A stretch of 64,000 nucleotides of DNA from Pseudorhodobacter antarcticus (lineage in GTDB: Bacteria > Pseudomonadota > Alphaproteobacteria > Rhodobacterales > Rhodobacteraceae): the NCBI GenBank assembly GCA_945862435.1, contig CAMAXX010000004.1:1-64000 (forward strand). The letters run 5' to 3'. A program made the position numbers and the translations under genes. The notes under the pieces were generated by a model. The model was not told the origin of the DNA. It worked only from the letters and a program-made list of their open reading frames with translations, and made no database searches. Shown piece by piece: positions 17,715 through 27,008 of this stretch. Position 1 is the first letter of the stretch. The number at the start of each line of letters is the position of its first letter.

Positions 17715-18350
17715 ATGAAAGGCTACAGGATGCTTTTGACCGAACTGATTCAAACCGCCAGTGCCGATTTGCCCGTGGCGGGCCTGAAAGATCATCTGCG
17801 CCTTGGTACGGCTTTTGGTGTGGATGGTTTGCAAGACGGGTTGATCGAGGCGCATTTGCGCGCGGCCATTGCGACGATTGAGGCGCGCATTGGCAAGGCG
17901 CTGCTGACGCGCGATTTCAAGCTGAGCTTGCCCGATTGGCGCAGTTTGTCGGCGCAGACCTTGCCGCTGGCTCCAGTTGTGGCGGTGACCAGACTGTCTG
18001 TGTTTGATGTTATGGGCGTGGAAATGGTGCTGGACGCCGCGCGCTTTGCCCTGCAAGCCGACACGCATCGGCCCAAGATTGTGGCAGTGGGTATGCTATT
18101 TCCGAACGTGCCTAGCGACGGGCGGATCGAGATTATGTTTTCTGCGGGCTATGGCCCAGCTTGGGCCAATGTGCCCGCCGATCTGCGCCAAGCGGTGATG
18201 CTGCTGGCCGCGCAATACTATGAGACGCGCCACGATGCAGCGGCATCAGCGCAGGGCTTTGGCCTGCCGATGGCGGTCCAATCGCTGATCGAACGGTATC
18301 GCAACATCCGCGTTCTGGGCGGTGGCGCAGCAAAAGGCGGCGCGATATGA
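17715..18350 (+). CDS. GTA gp6, head-tail connector (adaptor) protein
   Basis: The ATG at 17715 with GGGGAGG before it is used instead of 17622, which lies in an inverted repeat. The 211-residue product begins MKGYRMLLTELIQ. It resembles the gp6 connector family (LKDHLRLGTAFGVDGLQDGLIEAHLRAAIATIEARIGKAL), helical proteins that bind under the portal. A central beta region (PLAPVVAVTRLSVFDV) and the end QSLIERYRNIRVLG follow. The stop overlaps gp7 (ATGA). Confidence 0.88.
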   Translation: MKGYRMLLTELIQTASADLPVAGLKDHLRLGTAFGVDGLQDGLIEAHLRAAIATIEARIGKALLTRDFKLSLPDWRSLSAQTLPLAPVVAVTRLSVFDVMGVEMVLDAARFALQADTHRPKIVAVGMLFPNVPSDGRIEIMFSAGYGPAWANVPADLRQAVMLLAAQYYETRHDAAASAQGFGLPMAVQSLIERYRNIRVLGGGAAKGGAI

Positions 18351-18685
18351 GCGCGCCGCACTTGACGCATTTGCTGGTGCTGGAACAGGCGACGCGCCTA
18401 TCCGATGGCGCGGGTGGGTTCACCAGCACTTGGGCCGAGGTGTGCACCCATTGGGCGGAGATTACTTCGGGGGCAGGGCGCATCACGGCGGGTGAGGAAG
18501 TTTTTGTCAGCCAAGTGCCCTATCGTATCACCTTGCGCGCGGCTCCTGTGGGCAGTGCGGCGCGCCCGCGCCCAGAACAGCGCCTAAGGCTGGGCACACG
18601 GATTTTTATCATTCTGGCTGTGGCTGAACGCGATGCAACAGGGCGCTATCTGGTTTGCTTTTCCCGCGAGGAGGTTCCCGCATGA
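18347..18685 (+). CDS. GTA gp7, head closure (stopper) protein
   Basis: A 112-residue beta-rich protein of the phage head-tail joining type, with the LEQATRLSDGAGGFTSTWAEV opening and the barrel motif YRITLRAAPVGSAARPRPEQ. It would seal the head below gp6 and receive the tail. It overlaps gp6 by four bases and gp8 by four bases, so translation is coupled across the connector genes. Confidence 0.88.
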   Translation: MSAPHLTHLLVLEQATRLSDGAGGFTSTWAEVCTHWAEITSGAGRITAGEEVFVSQVPYRITLRAAPVGSAARPRPEQRLRLGTRIFIILAVAERDATGRYLVCFSREEVPA

Positions 18686-19080
18686 GCTATGTCGCAAGTG
18701 CCGCACTGCAATCGGCGATCTTTACGCAGCTATCTAACGCCCCCGCGCTGGCAGGTGTGCAGGTGGTTGATGCGCTACCGCCCGGAACGCCCGTGGGCAG
18801 CTTTGTGCTGCTGGGGCCAGAGGTGGCGCTGGATCAATCAGACAAAACGGGCGCAGGGGCAGAGCACCGGCTTGAAATTTCGGTGATATCCGATGCGGCT
18901 GGGTTCCTGCCTGCCAAGGCCATTGCCGCCGCAGTTTCTGACGCGCTGGTCGGCGCAAGTTTGACCCTAAGCGTGGGACGGTTGGTGTCACTGAATTTTC
19001 TGCGCGCGACAGCGCGGCGGTTGGACGATGGTACGACACGGCGGATTGATTTGCAATTTCGCGCAAGGGTTGAAATCTAG
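18682..19080 (+). CDS. GTA gp8, tail terminator-like protein (DUF3168)
   Basis: The start is placed at 18682 (ATGAGCTAT, with GAGGAGG upstream, overlapping the gp7 stop) rather than 18655, giving 132 residues. The opening ALQSAIFTQLSNAPALAGVQVVDALP and closing RLDDGTTRRIDLQFRARVE fit the DUF3168 family, which caps the head-proximal end of siphovirus-like tails. A 78-base gap with no gene follows. Confidence 0.87.
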   Translation: MSYVASAALQSAIFTQLSNAPALAGVQVVDALPPGTPVGSFVLLGPEVALDQSDKTGAGAEHRLEISVISDAAGFLPAKAIAAAVSDALVGASLTLSVGRLVSLNFLRATARRLDDGTTRRIDLQFRARVEI

Positions 19081-19158
19081 GCTATTATACTTTTACAACA
19101 TTCAGGCAGGTTAATCGGGCATTTAAAAACCCAAAACTAGCACAAATAGGAGGCTGTG

Positions 19159-19572
19159 ATGGCTGTTCAAAACGGAAAAGACCTGCTGGTTAAGGTCGAT
19201 ATGACGGGCACTGGTGTATTTGAAACCTTGGCAGGGCTGCGCGCGACGCGCCTTGCCCTGAACACCGAAACGGTGGATGTGACATCGCTGGAAAGCACGG
19301 GCGGCTGGCGCGAATTGCTTGCAGGCGCAGGGATGAAGACTGCCGCCATTTCGGGCAGCGGCGTGTTTCGCGATGCCAATACTGATCTGCGCGCGCGCCA
19401 GATTTTCTTTGATGCCGAAATGCCCAATTTCCAAGTGATCGTTCCCGATTTTGGCGTAATCGAAGGCAAATTCCAGATCACCGCGCTGGATTATGCGGGC
19501 AGCCACAACGGCGAGGCGACCTATGAGGTTTCGCTGGCATCTGCGGGCGCACTTACCTTTCTTGCGCTGTAA
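19159..19572 (+). CDS. GTA gp9, major tail protein
   Basis: The tail-tube subunit, 137 residues, starting at the ATG at 19159, five bases after a perfect AGGAGG, rather than the GTG at 19156. Seen: the MAVQNGKDLLVKVD opening, TETVDVTSLESTGGWRELLA and the beta-rich GKFQITALDYAGSHNGEATYE typical of tube proteins. The strong ribosome site fits the need for many copies. Confidence 0.92.
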   Translation: MAVQNGKDLLVKVDMTGTGVFETLAGLRATRLALNTETVDVTSLESTGGWRELLAGAGMKTAAISGSGVFRDANTDLRARQIFFDAEMPNFQVIVPDFGVIEGKFQITALDYAGSHNGEATYEVSLASAGALTFLAL

Positions 19573-19581
19573 GAGGGCGCG

Positions 19582-19911
19582 ATGAGCAACCCTTTTGCAG
19601 GTGAAGTGACCATCACGCTCGATGGCGCGGCGCAGGTGGCCAAGCTAACTCTTGGCGCGCTGGCGGAACTAGAGGCCGCGCTGGGGGAAGATAGCCTGCT
19701 GGCGCTGGTGGAAAGGTTCGAGGCGGGGCGCTTTTCCAGCCGTGATGTGCTGGCGTTGGTGGTGGCGGGCCTGCGCGGCGGCGGTTGGCGCGGCGGGGCG
19801 GGCGATTTAATCGCTGCGGAAATTGGCGATGACGTGGGCACTGGGCCAGTGGCCGCCGCCCGGATCGCGGCGCAATTGCTGGCGCGGGCCTTTGCCCTGC
19901 CAGAAAGCTAA
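19582..19911 (+). CDS. GTA gp10, tail assembly chaperone
   Basis: A 109-residue protein matching the GTA gp10 family: a short beta start (NPFAGEVTITLDGAAQVAKLT), then GALAELEAALGEDSLLALVERFE and a Gly-rich turn (GLRGGGWRGGAGD). Such proteins coat the tape measure during tail assembly. It starts 9 bases after gp9 and is followed 3 bases later by a second small chaperone-like gene, the same two-gene arrangement phages often make by frameshifting. Confidence 0.87.
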   Translation: MSNPFAGEVTITLDGAAQVAKLTLGALAELEAALGEDSLLALVERFEAGRFSSRDVLALVVAGLRGGGWRGGAGDLIAAEIGDDVGTGPVAAARIAAQLLARAFALPES

Positions 19912-19914
19912 CGC

Positions 19915-20121
19915 ATGCGCGGCCTTGATTTTACGGGGCTTTTGCGCGCTGCGCTGACCCCGCCAGCGCTGGGGGGCCTTGGCCTGACCCCGCAAGTTTT
20001 CTGGGTGCTGACACCGATTGAACTGCGCCTGATGCTGGGGCGCGAAGGTGGCGGCGCGCTGATGAACCGCGCGCGGCTGGACGAATTGACAGCCGCCTAT
20101 CCCGACCGAAAAGGGGACTAA
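19915..20121 (+). CDS. GTA gp10.1, small tail assembly chaperone
   Basis: A 68-residue protein with the pattern QVFWVLTPIELRLMLG near the middle, as in the small phage proteins found between gp10 and the tape measure in GTAs. It probably acts with gp10 on tail assembly. Start at 19915, three bases after the gp10 stop; three bases separate it from gp11. Confidence 0.82.
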   Translation: MRGLDFTGLLRAALTPPALGGLGLTPQVFWVLTPIELRLMLGREGGGALMNRARLDELTAAYPDRKGD

Positions 20122-20124
20122 ATC

Positions 20125-20778
20125 ATGACACAAGTGCAAGATCTGCAAGACCAAATTGCAGCGCTAGAGGCCTCGGTAGGGCAAACGGTGGGGGTTGTTT
20201 CGGCCTTTGACGGGGAACTCGCCAAAATGCGCGAAAGCCTTGTTTATACGGGCCGCGAGGTGAACGCGCTAACCAATGGCATTTCATCAGGTCTGCGCCG
20301 CGCCTTTGACGGGGTGGTGTTTGACGGGATGAAACTGCAAGATGCGCTGCGCGGCGTGGCGCAGTCCTTATCCCAAACGGCCTATGATATTGCGATAAAG
20401 CCCGTGCAAAACGCCGTGGGCGGGGCCATTGCCAACGGGATCAACGGGCTGATTGGCGGGCTGATGCCGTTTGAAAAAGGCGGCGCTTTCGCCTCGGGCC
20501 GCGTGACTGCCTTTGCCAAGGGCGGCGTTGTTTCAGCCCCCACGCAGTTTGCCATGCGCGGCGGAGCGGGTCTTATGGGCAAGGCGGGGCCGGAGGCGAT
20601 TATGCCGCTGGCGCGCGGCCCTGACGGACGGCTGGGGGTGGCAGCATCTGGCGGCGCGCGCGCTGTGACAGTGGTGATGAACATCCAAACACCTGATGTT
20701 GCAGGGTTTCAGCGCAGCCAAGCCCAAATTGCCGCCAGCGCCCAGCGTATGCTGGCGCGCGGCCAAAAGAACCGCTGA
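20125..20778 (+). CDS. GTA gp11, tail tape measure protein
   Basis: A 217-residue protein, short like the RcGTA tape measure, consistent with a short tail. A coiled N-terminus (DLQDQIAALEASVGQTVGVVSAF) leads to a hydrophobic Gly-rich stretch (ANGINGLIGGLMPFEKGGAF) and the minor-tail motif GPEAIMPLARGPDGRLGV. It sets tail length and helps DNA exit. It sits between the chaperones and gp12. Confidence 0.9.
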   Translation: MTQVQDLQDQIAALEASVGQTVGVVSAFDGELAKMRESLVYTGREVNALTNGISSGLRRAFDGVVFDGMKLQDALRGVAQSLSQTAYDIAIKPVQNAVGGAIANGINGLIGGLMPFEKGGAFASGRVTAFAKGGVVSAPTQFAMRGGAGLMGKAGPEAIMPLARGPDGRLGVAASGGARAVTVVMNIQTPDVAGFQRSQAQIAASAQRMLARGQKNR

Positions 20779-20790
20779 AGGGAGCGATAA

Positions 20791-21423
20791 ATGGCTTTTC
20801 ACGACACCCGCTTTCCAGCCAACCTGTCTTATGGCAGCCTTGGCGGCCCGCAACGCCTGACCGAAATTGTCACGCTGGCCAATGGGCATGAGGAACGATC
20901 AACCCCTTGGGCCCATGCGCGGCGTAAATATGACGCGGGCTTTGGCCTGCGCAGTTTGGACGATTTGGAAACGCTGCTGGCGTTTTTCGAGGCGCGGCGC
21001 GGGCAACTACACGCCTTTCGCTGGAAAGATTGGACAGATTACAAATCGTGCGCCCTTGCCGCCGAAATCTCTCCCCTAGATCAACGCCTTGGGCTGGGCG
21101 ATGGGGTGCAGACGCAGTTTCCGCTGATCAAACGCTATGCCTCGGGCACGCAAGAATACCTGCGCCCCATCAAAAAGCCTGTTGAAAATATGGTGCTGGT
21201 CGCCGTGGGGGGCGATCCCAAAGTGCTGGGAATGGAATATTGGGTGGATCATGCCACGGGTATTGTGACCTTTACGCTTGCGCCTGACATTGGCGCAGAA
21301 GTGACGGCAGGTTTTGAATTTGACGTGCCTGCGCGCTTTGACAGCGACGCAGTGCAAACCTCGATCGCGGCATTTCATGCAGGCGACATCCCGAATGTTC
21401 CGATTATCGAGGTGCGGCTATGA
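20791..21423 (+). CDS. GTA gp12, distal tail protein (DUF2460)
   Basis: A 210-residue protein with the DUF2460 opening MAFHDTRFPANLSYGSLGGP and the conserved FFEARRGQLHAFRWKDWTDY. It forms the ring at the end of the tail tube that receives the hub. Start at 20791 after AGGGAGCGATAA. Its end overlaps gp13 by four bases. Confidence 0.93.
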   Translation: MAFHDTRFPANLSYGSLGGPQRLTEIVTLANGHEERSTPWAHARRKYDAGFGLRSLDDLETLLAFFEARRGQLHAFRWKDWTDYKSCALAAEISPLDQRLGLGDGVQTQFPLIKRYASGTQEYLRPIKKPVENMVLVAVGGDPKVLGMEYWVDHATGIVTFTLAPDIGAEVTAGFEFDVPARFDSDAVQTSIAAFHAGDIPNVPIIEVRL

Positions 21424-22310
21424 GCACGCGGGATGATTTTCTGGCGCATTTGGCGAGCGGAACAACCACCCTTGCGCGGGCATGGCAGGTGCGGCGGCGC
21501 GATAAGGTCACTTTAGGCTTTACCGACCATGACGAGGATATCGTCCTAAACGGGATGGTGTTCAAGGCCGCCACGGGCATGGCGGCCAAGGCGTTGCAGC
21601 AAACAACGGGGCTGGCGGTGGACAACACCGAGGCGATTGGCGCGCTGTCAGATGCGGGCATTGACGAGGACGATGTGATGGCGGGGCGTTATGATGGGGC
21701 GGAAGTCACGATTTGGCTGCTGAACTGGGCCGATCCTGCGCAGAATATTATCGAATTTAGCGGCACATTTGGCGAGGTGACGCGTGCTGGCGGTGCCTTT
21801 ACAGTGGATTTGCGCGGCCTGACCGAGGCGCTGAACACCCCGCAGGGGCGCGTGTATCAGCGGGGCTGTGATGCGGTTTTGGGCGATACTGCCTGCAAGG
21901 TTGATCTATCCGCATCCGAATTTCGCACGGATATGGTGGTGCAATTGGTCGCGGGTAGCGGCGAGATCACCTTATATGGGGCCTCGGATCATCCGGAAGA
22001 GTGGTTCCAACTGGGACGCTTTGCCGTGGTGACAGGCTCTGCTGCCGGGCTGGTGGGAATGGTCAAGCAAGATCGCGCTTTGGGCGGCGGCGCGCGGCGC
22101 GTGGCCTTGTGGCAGGCCCTACCCGCCGCGCTGGCCACGGGCGATATTGTTACCCTTGAGGCAGGCTGCGACCGCGCGAGCGACACCTGCCGCATAAAGT
22201 TCAACAACCTTCTGAACTTTCAAGGTTTCCCCCATATTCCAGGCGAGGATTGGCAAATCAGCTATCCCAATGAGGGCGTGGCCAAAGATGGCGGGAGCCT
22301 GTTCAAATGA
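21420..22310 (+). CDS. GTA gp13, tail hub protein (DUF2163)
   Basis: A 296-residue hub protein. Conserved blocks include LARAWQVRRRDKVTLGFTDH near the start and CDAVLGDTACKVDL; the C-terminal Cys-containing part EAGCDRASDTCRIKFNNLLN and GFPHIPGEDW are typical. In RcGTA this protein carries an iron-sulfur site; the cysteines in TACK, AGCD and DTCR are present here. It is coupled to gp12 and gp14 by four-base overlaps. Confidence 0.92.
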   Translation: MSTRDDFLAHLASGTTTLARAWQVRRRDKVTLGFTDHDEDIVLNGMVFKAATGMAAKALQQTTGLAVDNTEAIGALSDAGIDEDDVMAGRYDGAEVTIWLLNWADPAQNIIEFSGTFGEVTRAGGAFTVDLRGLTEALNTPQGRVYQRGCDAVLGDTACKVDLSASEFRTDMVVQLVAGSGEITLYGASDHPEEWFQLGRFAVVTGSAAGLVGMVKQDRALGGGARRVALWQALPAALATGDIVTLEAGCDRASDTCRIKFNNLLNFQGFPHIPGEDWQISYPNEGVAKDGGSLFK

Positions 22311-22738
22311 CTAGTATTGCGGCACTTGCCCGCACTTGGATTGGCACGCCCTATGTGCATCAGGCATCAAGCTTGGGGGCAGGGACGGATTGCCTAGGCC
22401 TGCTCCGCGGGGTTTGGCGCGCCGTTTATGGGGCAGAGCCCTGCGCCATACCCCCGTATAGCATGGATTGGAGCGAGGCTGGCGCGCGCGAAGATTTGAT
22501 GCAGGCGGCAGACACTTGGCTCATCCGCAAAGAAATAACCGATGCGGCAGCGGGCGATGTTTTGCTGTTTCGCATGCGCGCAGGTGCCGTGGCCAAGCAT
22601 TTGGGCATTGCGGGCGAGGTTGGGCAAACCCCAACCTTTATCCACGCCTACAGTGGACATGGCGTAATCGAAAGCCCGCTGTCTGACCCTTGGGCGCGCA
22701 AAATTGCCGCCCGCTATCAATTTCCTGCAAAGGTGTAA
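22307..22738 (+). CDS. GTA gp14, NlpC/P60 cell-wall peptidase
   Basis: A 143-residue NlpC/P60 peptidase that would open recipient peptidoglycan during DNA delivery. The nucleophile Cys29 is in GAGTDCLGLLRG, and the catalytic His is in AVAKHLGIAGE, with FIHAYSGHGVIESPL after it. It starts on the gp13 stop (ATGA), and gp15 starts one base after its own stop. Confidence 0.92.
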   Translation: MTSIAALARTWIGTPYVHQASSLGAGTDCLGLLRGVWRAVYGAEPCAIPPYSMDWSEAGAREDLMQAADTWLIRKEITDAAAGDVLLFRMRAGAVAKHLGIAGEVGQTPTFIHAYSGHGVIESPLSDPWARKIAARYQFPAKV

Positions 22739-22739
22739 C

Positions 22740-25079
22740 ATGGCAACCATTCTTCTTTCGGCGGCAGGGGCGGCGGTTGGGGCCGGCTTTGGCGGCACGG
22801 TCTTGGGCCTATCGGGTGCAGTCATTGGCCGCGCCGTTGGGGCCACCATTGGCCAAGCGATTGACCAGCGCCTGCTGAACCAGCGTGTGATGGGTGCGGG
22901 ATCCGAAGCGGTAGAAGTGGGCAGGATTGACCGCCTGCGCCTGATGGGCGCATCCGAGGGGGCGGGCATTGCGCGGCTATGGGGGCGCCAGCGCATTGCA
23001 GGCCAAGTGATTTGGGCGACGCGGTTTAAAGAAACTGTCACAACCGATACCACCACTACGGGCGGCAGCGGTAAGGGTGGTGGGTCTGGCCAAGAAACCA
23101 GCCAAACAACGCAGACCTATAGCTATTCCGTGTCGATTGCCGTCGCGCTGTGCGAAGGGCAAATCACCCGTGTGGGGCGCATTTGGGCCGATGGCAATGA
23201 AATCTCGCCGCGCAAGTTGACCATGCGGGTCTATAAAGGCGCCCAAAGCCAATTGCCCGATGCAAAGATCGAGGCGGTTGAAGGAACGGGCCGCGCCCCT
23301 GCATACCGCGGCATTGCCTATGTCGTGATCGAAGATTTGCAGCTGGCCGCCTTTGGCAACCGTGTGCCCCAGCTGTCGTTCGAGGTGATCCGCCCCGTGT
23401 CGGGCGCGGCGGCGGACGCACATCCTGACCTATCGCGCCTGATAAAGGGCGTGGCGATGATTCCTGGCACAGGCGAATATGCACTGGCCACAACGCCAGT
23501 TTTTTACGATTTTGGAACGGGCGCAAAGCGCAGCGCCAACCGTAATTCCATCGCGGGGGGCACGGATTTTACCGCATCTCTGCGCGATTTGCGCAATGAA
23601 TTGCCCGATGCAGATGCCGTTGCATTGGTGGTTTCTTGGTTTGGCGATGATCTGCGCGCGGGCAGTTGCACCGTTCGCCCCAAGGTCGAACAAATGCAAA
23701 AAGATGGCATTGAAATGCCTTGGCAGGTCAGCGGCCAAACACGGGCCAGCGCGCTGGAATTACCAAAGCTTGCAGGCCGCGCTGTTTATGGCGGAACGCC
23801 GACCGATCAATCAGTAATCGAGGCGATTAAGGCACTGAAAAACGCGGGCAAAGAGGTAACCTTTTTGCCATTTATCCTTATGGATCAATTGGCAGGCAAC
23901 GTGCTGCCGAACCCCTATTCGGATGATCTGGGCCAACCTGCTTTGCCTTGGCGCGGCCGCATCACGGGGTCGATTGCACCGGGCCGCGTGGGCAGCCCCG
24001 ATGGCACACCCACCGCCACCACCGAGATTGATAATTTCTTTGGCACTGCCGCGCCTGCGCAATTCTCGCACAGCAGCACTGCGGTCACTTATACTGGGCC
24101 AAATCAGTGGCGTTATCGCCGTTTTATTCTGCATTACGCGCATCTTTGCGCAGCGGCAGGAGGCGTGGACAGTTTTCTGATTGGATCAGAAATGCGTGGG
24201 CTGACCCAATTGCGCGGCGGCAGCCACAGCTTTCCTGCCGTGACCCGCCTGCGCACGCTGGCAGGCGAAGTGCGCGCCATTTTGGGCTCGAACTGCAAAA
24301 TCAGCTATGCGGCCGATTGGTCGGAATACTTTGGCACCCATGTTGACGGCAACATCTATTTCCACCTTGATCCGCTGTGGAGCGACGCGCATATCGACTA
24401 TATCGGAATTGATAATTATATGCCAATGGCCGATTGGCGCGATGGCACAACGCACGCAGATGCCGCCTATGGCAGCGTTCTAAACGCTGATTATTTGATC
24501 GCCAATATTGCAGGCGGCGAGGGGTATGATTGGTATTATGCCAGCCCCGCGGCCGAAGCCGCACAAATTCGTACGCCGATTTTCGACGCAGACTGGGCCG
24601 AGCATTGGATTTACCGTTATAAAGACCTGCGCGGCTGGTGGGATAACTTTCATTATCAGCGCATTGGCGGTGTTCGGGCGGCTACTCCCACGGCTTGGGT
24701 GCCGCAATCTAAACCGTTTCGCTTTACCGAATATGGCTGCGCGGCAATTGATCGCGGTGCAAATCAGCCTAACCGCTTTTTGGATCCGAAATCATCGGAA
24801 GGGGGCACACCGAAATATTCTAATGGGATGCGCGATGATGCCATGCAATTGGCTTATTTCGCTGCTCAATCGCAGTTTTGGCAAGACGCGGCCAACAACC
24901 CTACTTCGGCTATTTATGGCGGGGCGATGCTGGATTTCGCCCGCAGCCATGCTTGGGCGTGGGATGCGCGGCCCTTCCCCGATTTTCCGCGCAATCTGGC
25001 GCTGTGGTCGGATGGTGACAATTATGAGGCTGGCCATTGGAAAACGGGCGCACGGGCAATCAGCCGATTGCGGGTGTGA
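22740..25079 (+). pseudogene. GTA gp15 tail-tip protein, N-terminal fragment
   Basis: The start at 22740 (MATILLSAAGAAVGAGFGG) follows AAAGGTG; 22704 is inside gp14. The 779-residue product has a glycine-rich membrane-active N-terminus, a tail-hub region, and from about residue 430 a glycoside-hydrolase-like TIM barrel (FILHYAHLCAAAGGVDSFLI, DNYMPMADWRDG, FTEYGCAAID). It then leaves frame after DNYEAGHW and stops. RcGTA gp15 is one chain of about 1,300 residues; the missing part is open in the -1 frame. Either a real split, a decayed gene or a one-base assembly error. Confidence 0.85.
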
Positions 25080-26677
25080 TCGCGGAAATCGCTGCGCAAA
25101 GCGGAGTGGATCAGTTGGCAACAAATGCGGCTTATGGCATTGTGCGCGGCTATATCCTGTCTGATCCAACCACCGCCCGCGCCGCGCTGCAGCCCGTGCT
25201 TCAGGCCGCGGGGGCCGAAGTGGTTGAACGCGAGGGGCTGCTGCATTTTGGCCTTCGTGCACAGGCAAAAACCTATGAAATAGCCCCAGAAAACCTTGTG
25301 CGCAGCCAAGAGATAGGAAGCACAATAGAAGTGACTCGCGGCGCGCTGATGGAAGAAACGGGCCGTCTGCGGCTGGGATATGTCGAGGCGGAGGGGGCCT
25401 ATGAGGCCCGCGTTGCCGAGGCGATTTTCCCCGACCAGGGCCCGTTAAACCTTGCCCAAAGCGAATTGCCAATGGTTCTAACCGAAGCCGAGGCCCGCGC
25501 GCTGGCGCAGCGGTTTATGGCAGAGGTGCGGGTGGCGCGCGACAGCGCCCGTTTTGCGCTGCCCAAATCTTTGGCCCATATTGGCGCAGGCGACCGCTTG
25601 ATAATCGCAGGGCAAGATTACCGTATCGACCGTTTGGATAGCGCAGCATATCAGTTGATCGAAGCGGTTCGCAGCGAGCCTGCCCTATTCACCCCTATGA
25701 TTGCGCCGCCCCCAACGCGCCGCTATACTTCGCCCGTTACCGATGCGCCTTTGGCCGTCCAATTCTTTGATCTGCCATTGATGACGGGCGACGAGTTGCC
25801 CCATGCACCCTATGTTGCGGCTTTTGCTACACCGTGGCAGGGGGCGGCGGGGGTTTGGTCTTCGATCAGCGATGACGGGTATAGCCTGACCAGCGCTTTG
25901 GCCGAACCGGCGGTGTTTGGCCAGACCCAAACTGAAATGGCGGCGGCGCAAACAGGGGTCTGGGATCGCGGCCCTGCCTTGCGTGTTCTGCTTGCAGGCG
26001 GCGGATTACAATCGCGCACAATGGATGAAGTGCTGGCAGGCCAGAACCTTGCGCTGATTGGCAACGGCGCGGCAGATGGGTGGGAATTGTTCCAATTTGC
26101 AAGTGCCGTGCTGGTTGCGCCCAATACATACGAGCTTTCTCTGCGCCTACGCGGCCAAGCGGGCAGTGATGGGCTGATGGCCGCTGTCTGGCCCGTTGGT
26201 GCGCAATTCGTGCTGGTCAATTCTGCTGTGCGGCAAATTCCCTTGCCTGCATCAGCGCGGGGACTGCTGCGCAATTACCGCATAGGGCGGCTAAGCGCGG
26301 GCTATGATGCGCCCGATGTGGTCCATCAGCAAGCAGCCTTTGCGGGGGCGGGCCTGCGCCCTTATCCAGTGGCGCATCTGCGGGCCAAGCTGCAGGGCGG
26401 TGATTTGGCTGTGACGTGGCTGCGCCGCACGCGGATTGATGGCGACAGCTGGCAATCGATCGAGGTGCCTTTGGGCGAGGCAAACGAGACCTATGTGCTT
26501 CGCATTTCAAACGGGGCGAGTTTGCTGCGTGAAGTGGTTCGATCGGCGCCCAGTTTCGTCTATACTACCGCAATGCAGTCTGCCGACGTTGCCGGGGGGG
26601 CGCTGACGATTTCCGTAGCGCAGCAGTCGGATGCATTTGGTCTGGGGCCCCTGCGCAGCATATCGATCACGGTTTAA
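25037..26677 (+). pseudogene. GTA gp15 tail-tip protein, C-terminal fragment
   Basis: A 546-residue open frame in the -1 register that continues gp15. Restoring one A at the AAAA run (25041-25044) joins HWK to NGRTGNQPIAGVIAEIAAQS and gives about 1,310 residues, the full family length. It includes the phage-tail hub part (AYGIVRGYILSDPTTARAAL, RLGYVEAEGAYEARVAEA) and a receptor-binding-like end. The TTG at 25037 has GAGG seven bases upstream, so separate translation is possible. Confidence 0.85.
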
Positions 26678-26680
26678 CCC

Positions 26681-26989
26681 ATGCGCCGCGTGCTGATGGG
26701 CGATTTGGTGGCAGCGGCGCAACTGCTGGCCGCCGCCGATGCACCGCAGCGCGCGGCTTTGGCGCAGCGCCTGATCGCCGAGGCCGATGCCGCGCACCGC
26801 TACATGAAACGTTACGGTCGCTCACATTCTCAATGGGGAATCGGCACGTTAGAGGCACGGGCGCGGGGACAGTGCCCTGCGCAGCAGGTCTGCTTTGATC
26901 TGGGCGATGCCCGTATTCTAGACGCGCTGGCCGTGCTGGCGGCAACCTTGCCTTGCCGCGCCCGCGCCACTTGTGATAGACTGATATAG
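26681..26989 (+). CDS. Uncharacterized protein between GTA gp15 and cysE
   Basis: A 102-residue protein starting 3 bases after gp15. The N-terminal half is Ala-rich helix (GDLVAAAQLLAAADAPQRAA); the middle HRYMKRYGRSHSQWGIGTLEA and RILDALAVLAATL look conserved. I recall a small gene at this place in other Rhodobacterales. Position suggests cotranscription with the GTA, but a GTA role is not shown. I do not recognise a function. Confidence 0.7.
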   Translation: MRRVLMGDLVAAAQLLAAADAPQRAALAQRLIAEADAAHRYMKRYGRSHSQWGIGTLEARARGQCPAQQVCFDLGDARILDALAVLAATLPCRARATCDRLI

Positions 26990-27008
26990 CATCAAGGGGA
27001 GTATAATC

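Noticed and set aside
22394-23056. Minus-strand 220-residue frame across gp14/gp15
   Set aside because: Shadow frame without motifs, opposite two clear GTA genes.
25037-25046. Programmed -1 frameshift signal in gp15
   Set aside because: The sequence TTGGAAAACG has no X XXY YYZ slippery heptamer in the gp15 reading frame, so a one-base lesion, an error or re-initiation is more likely.
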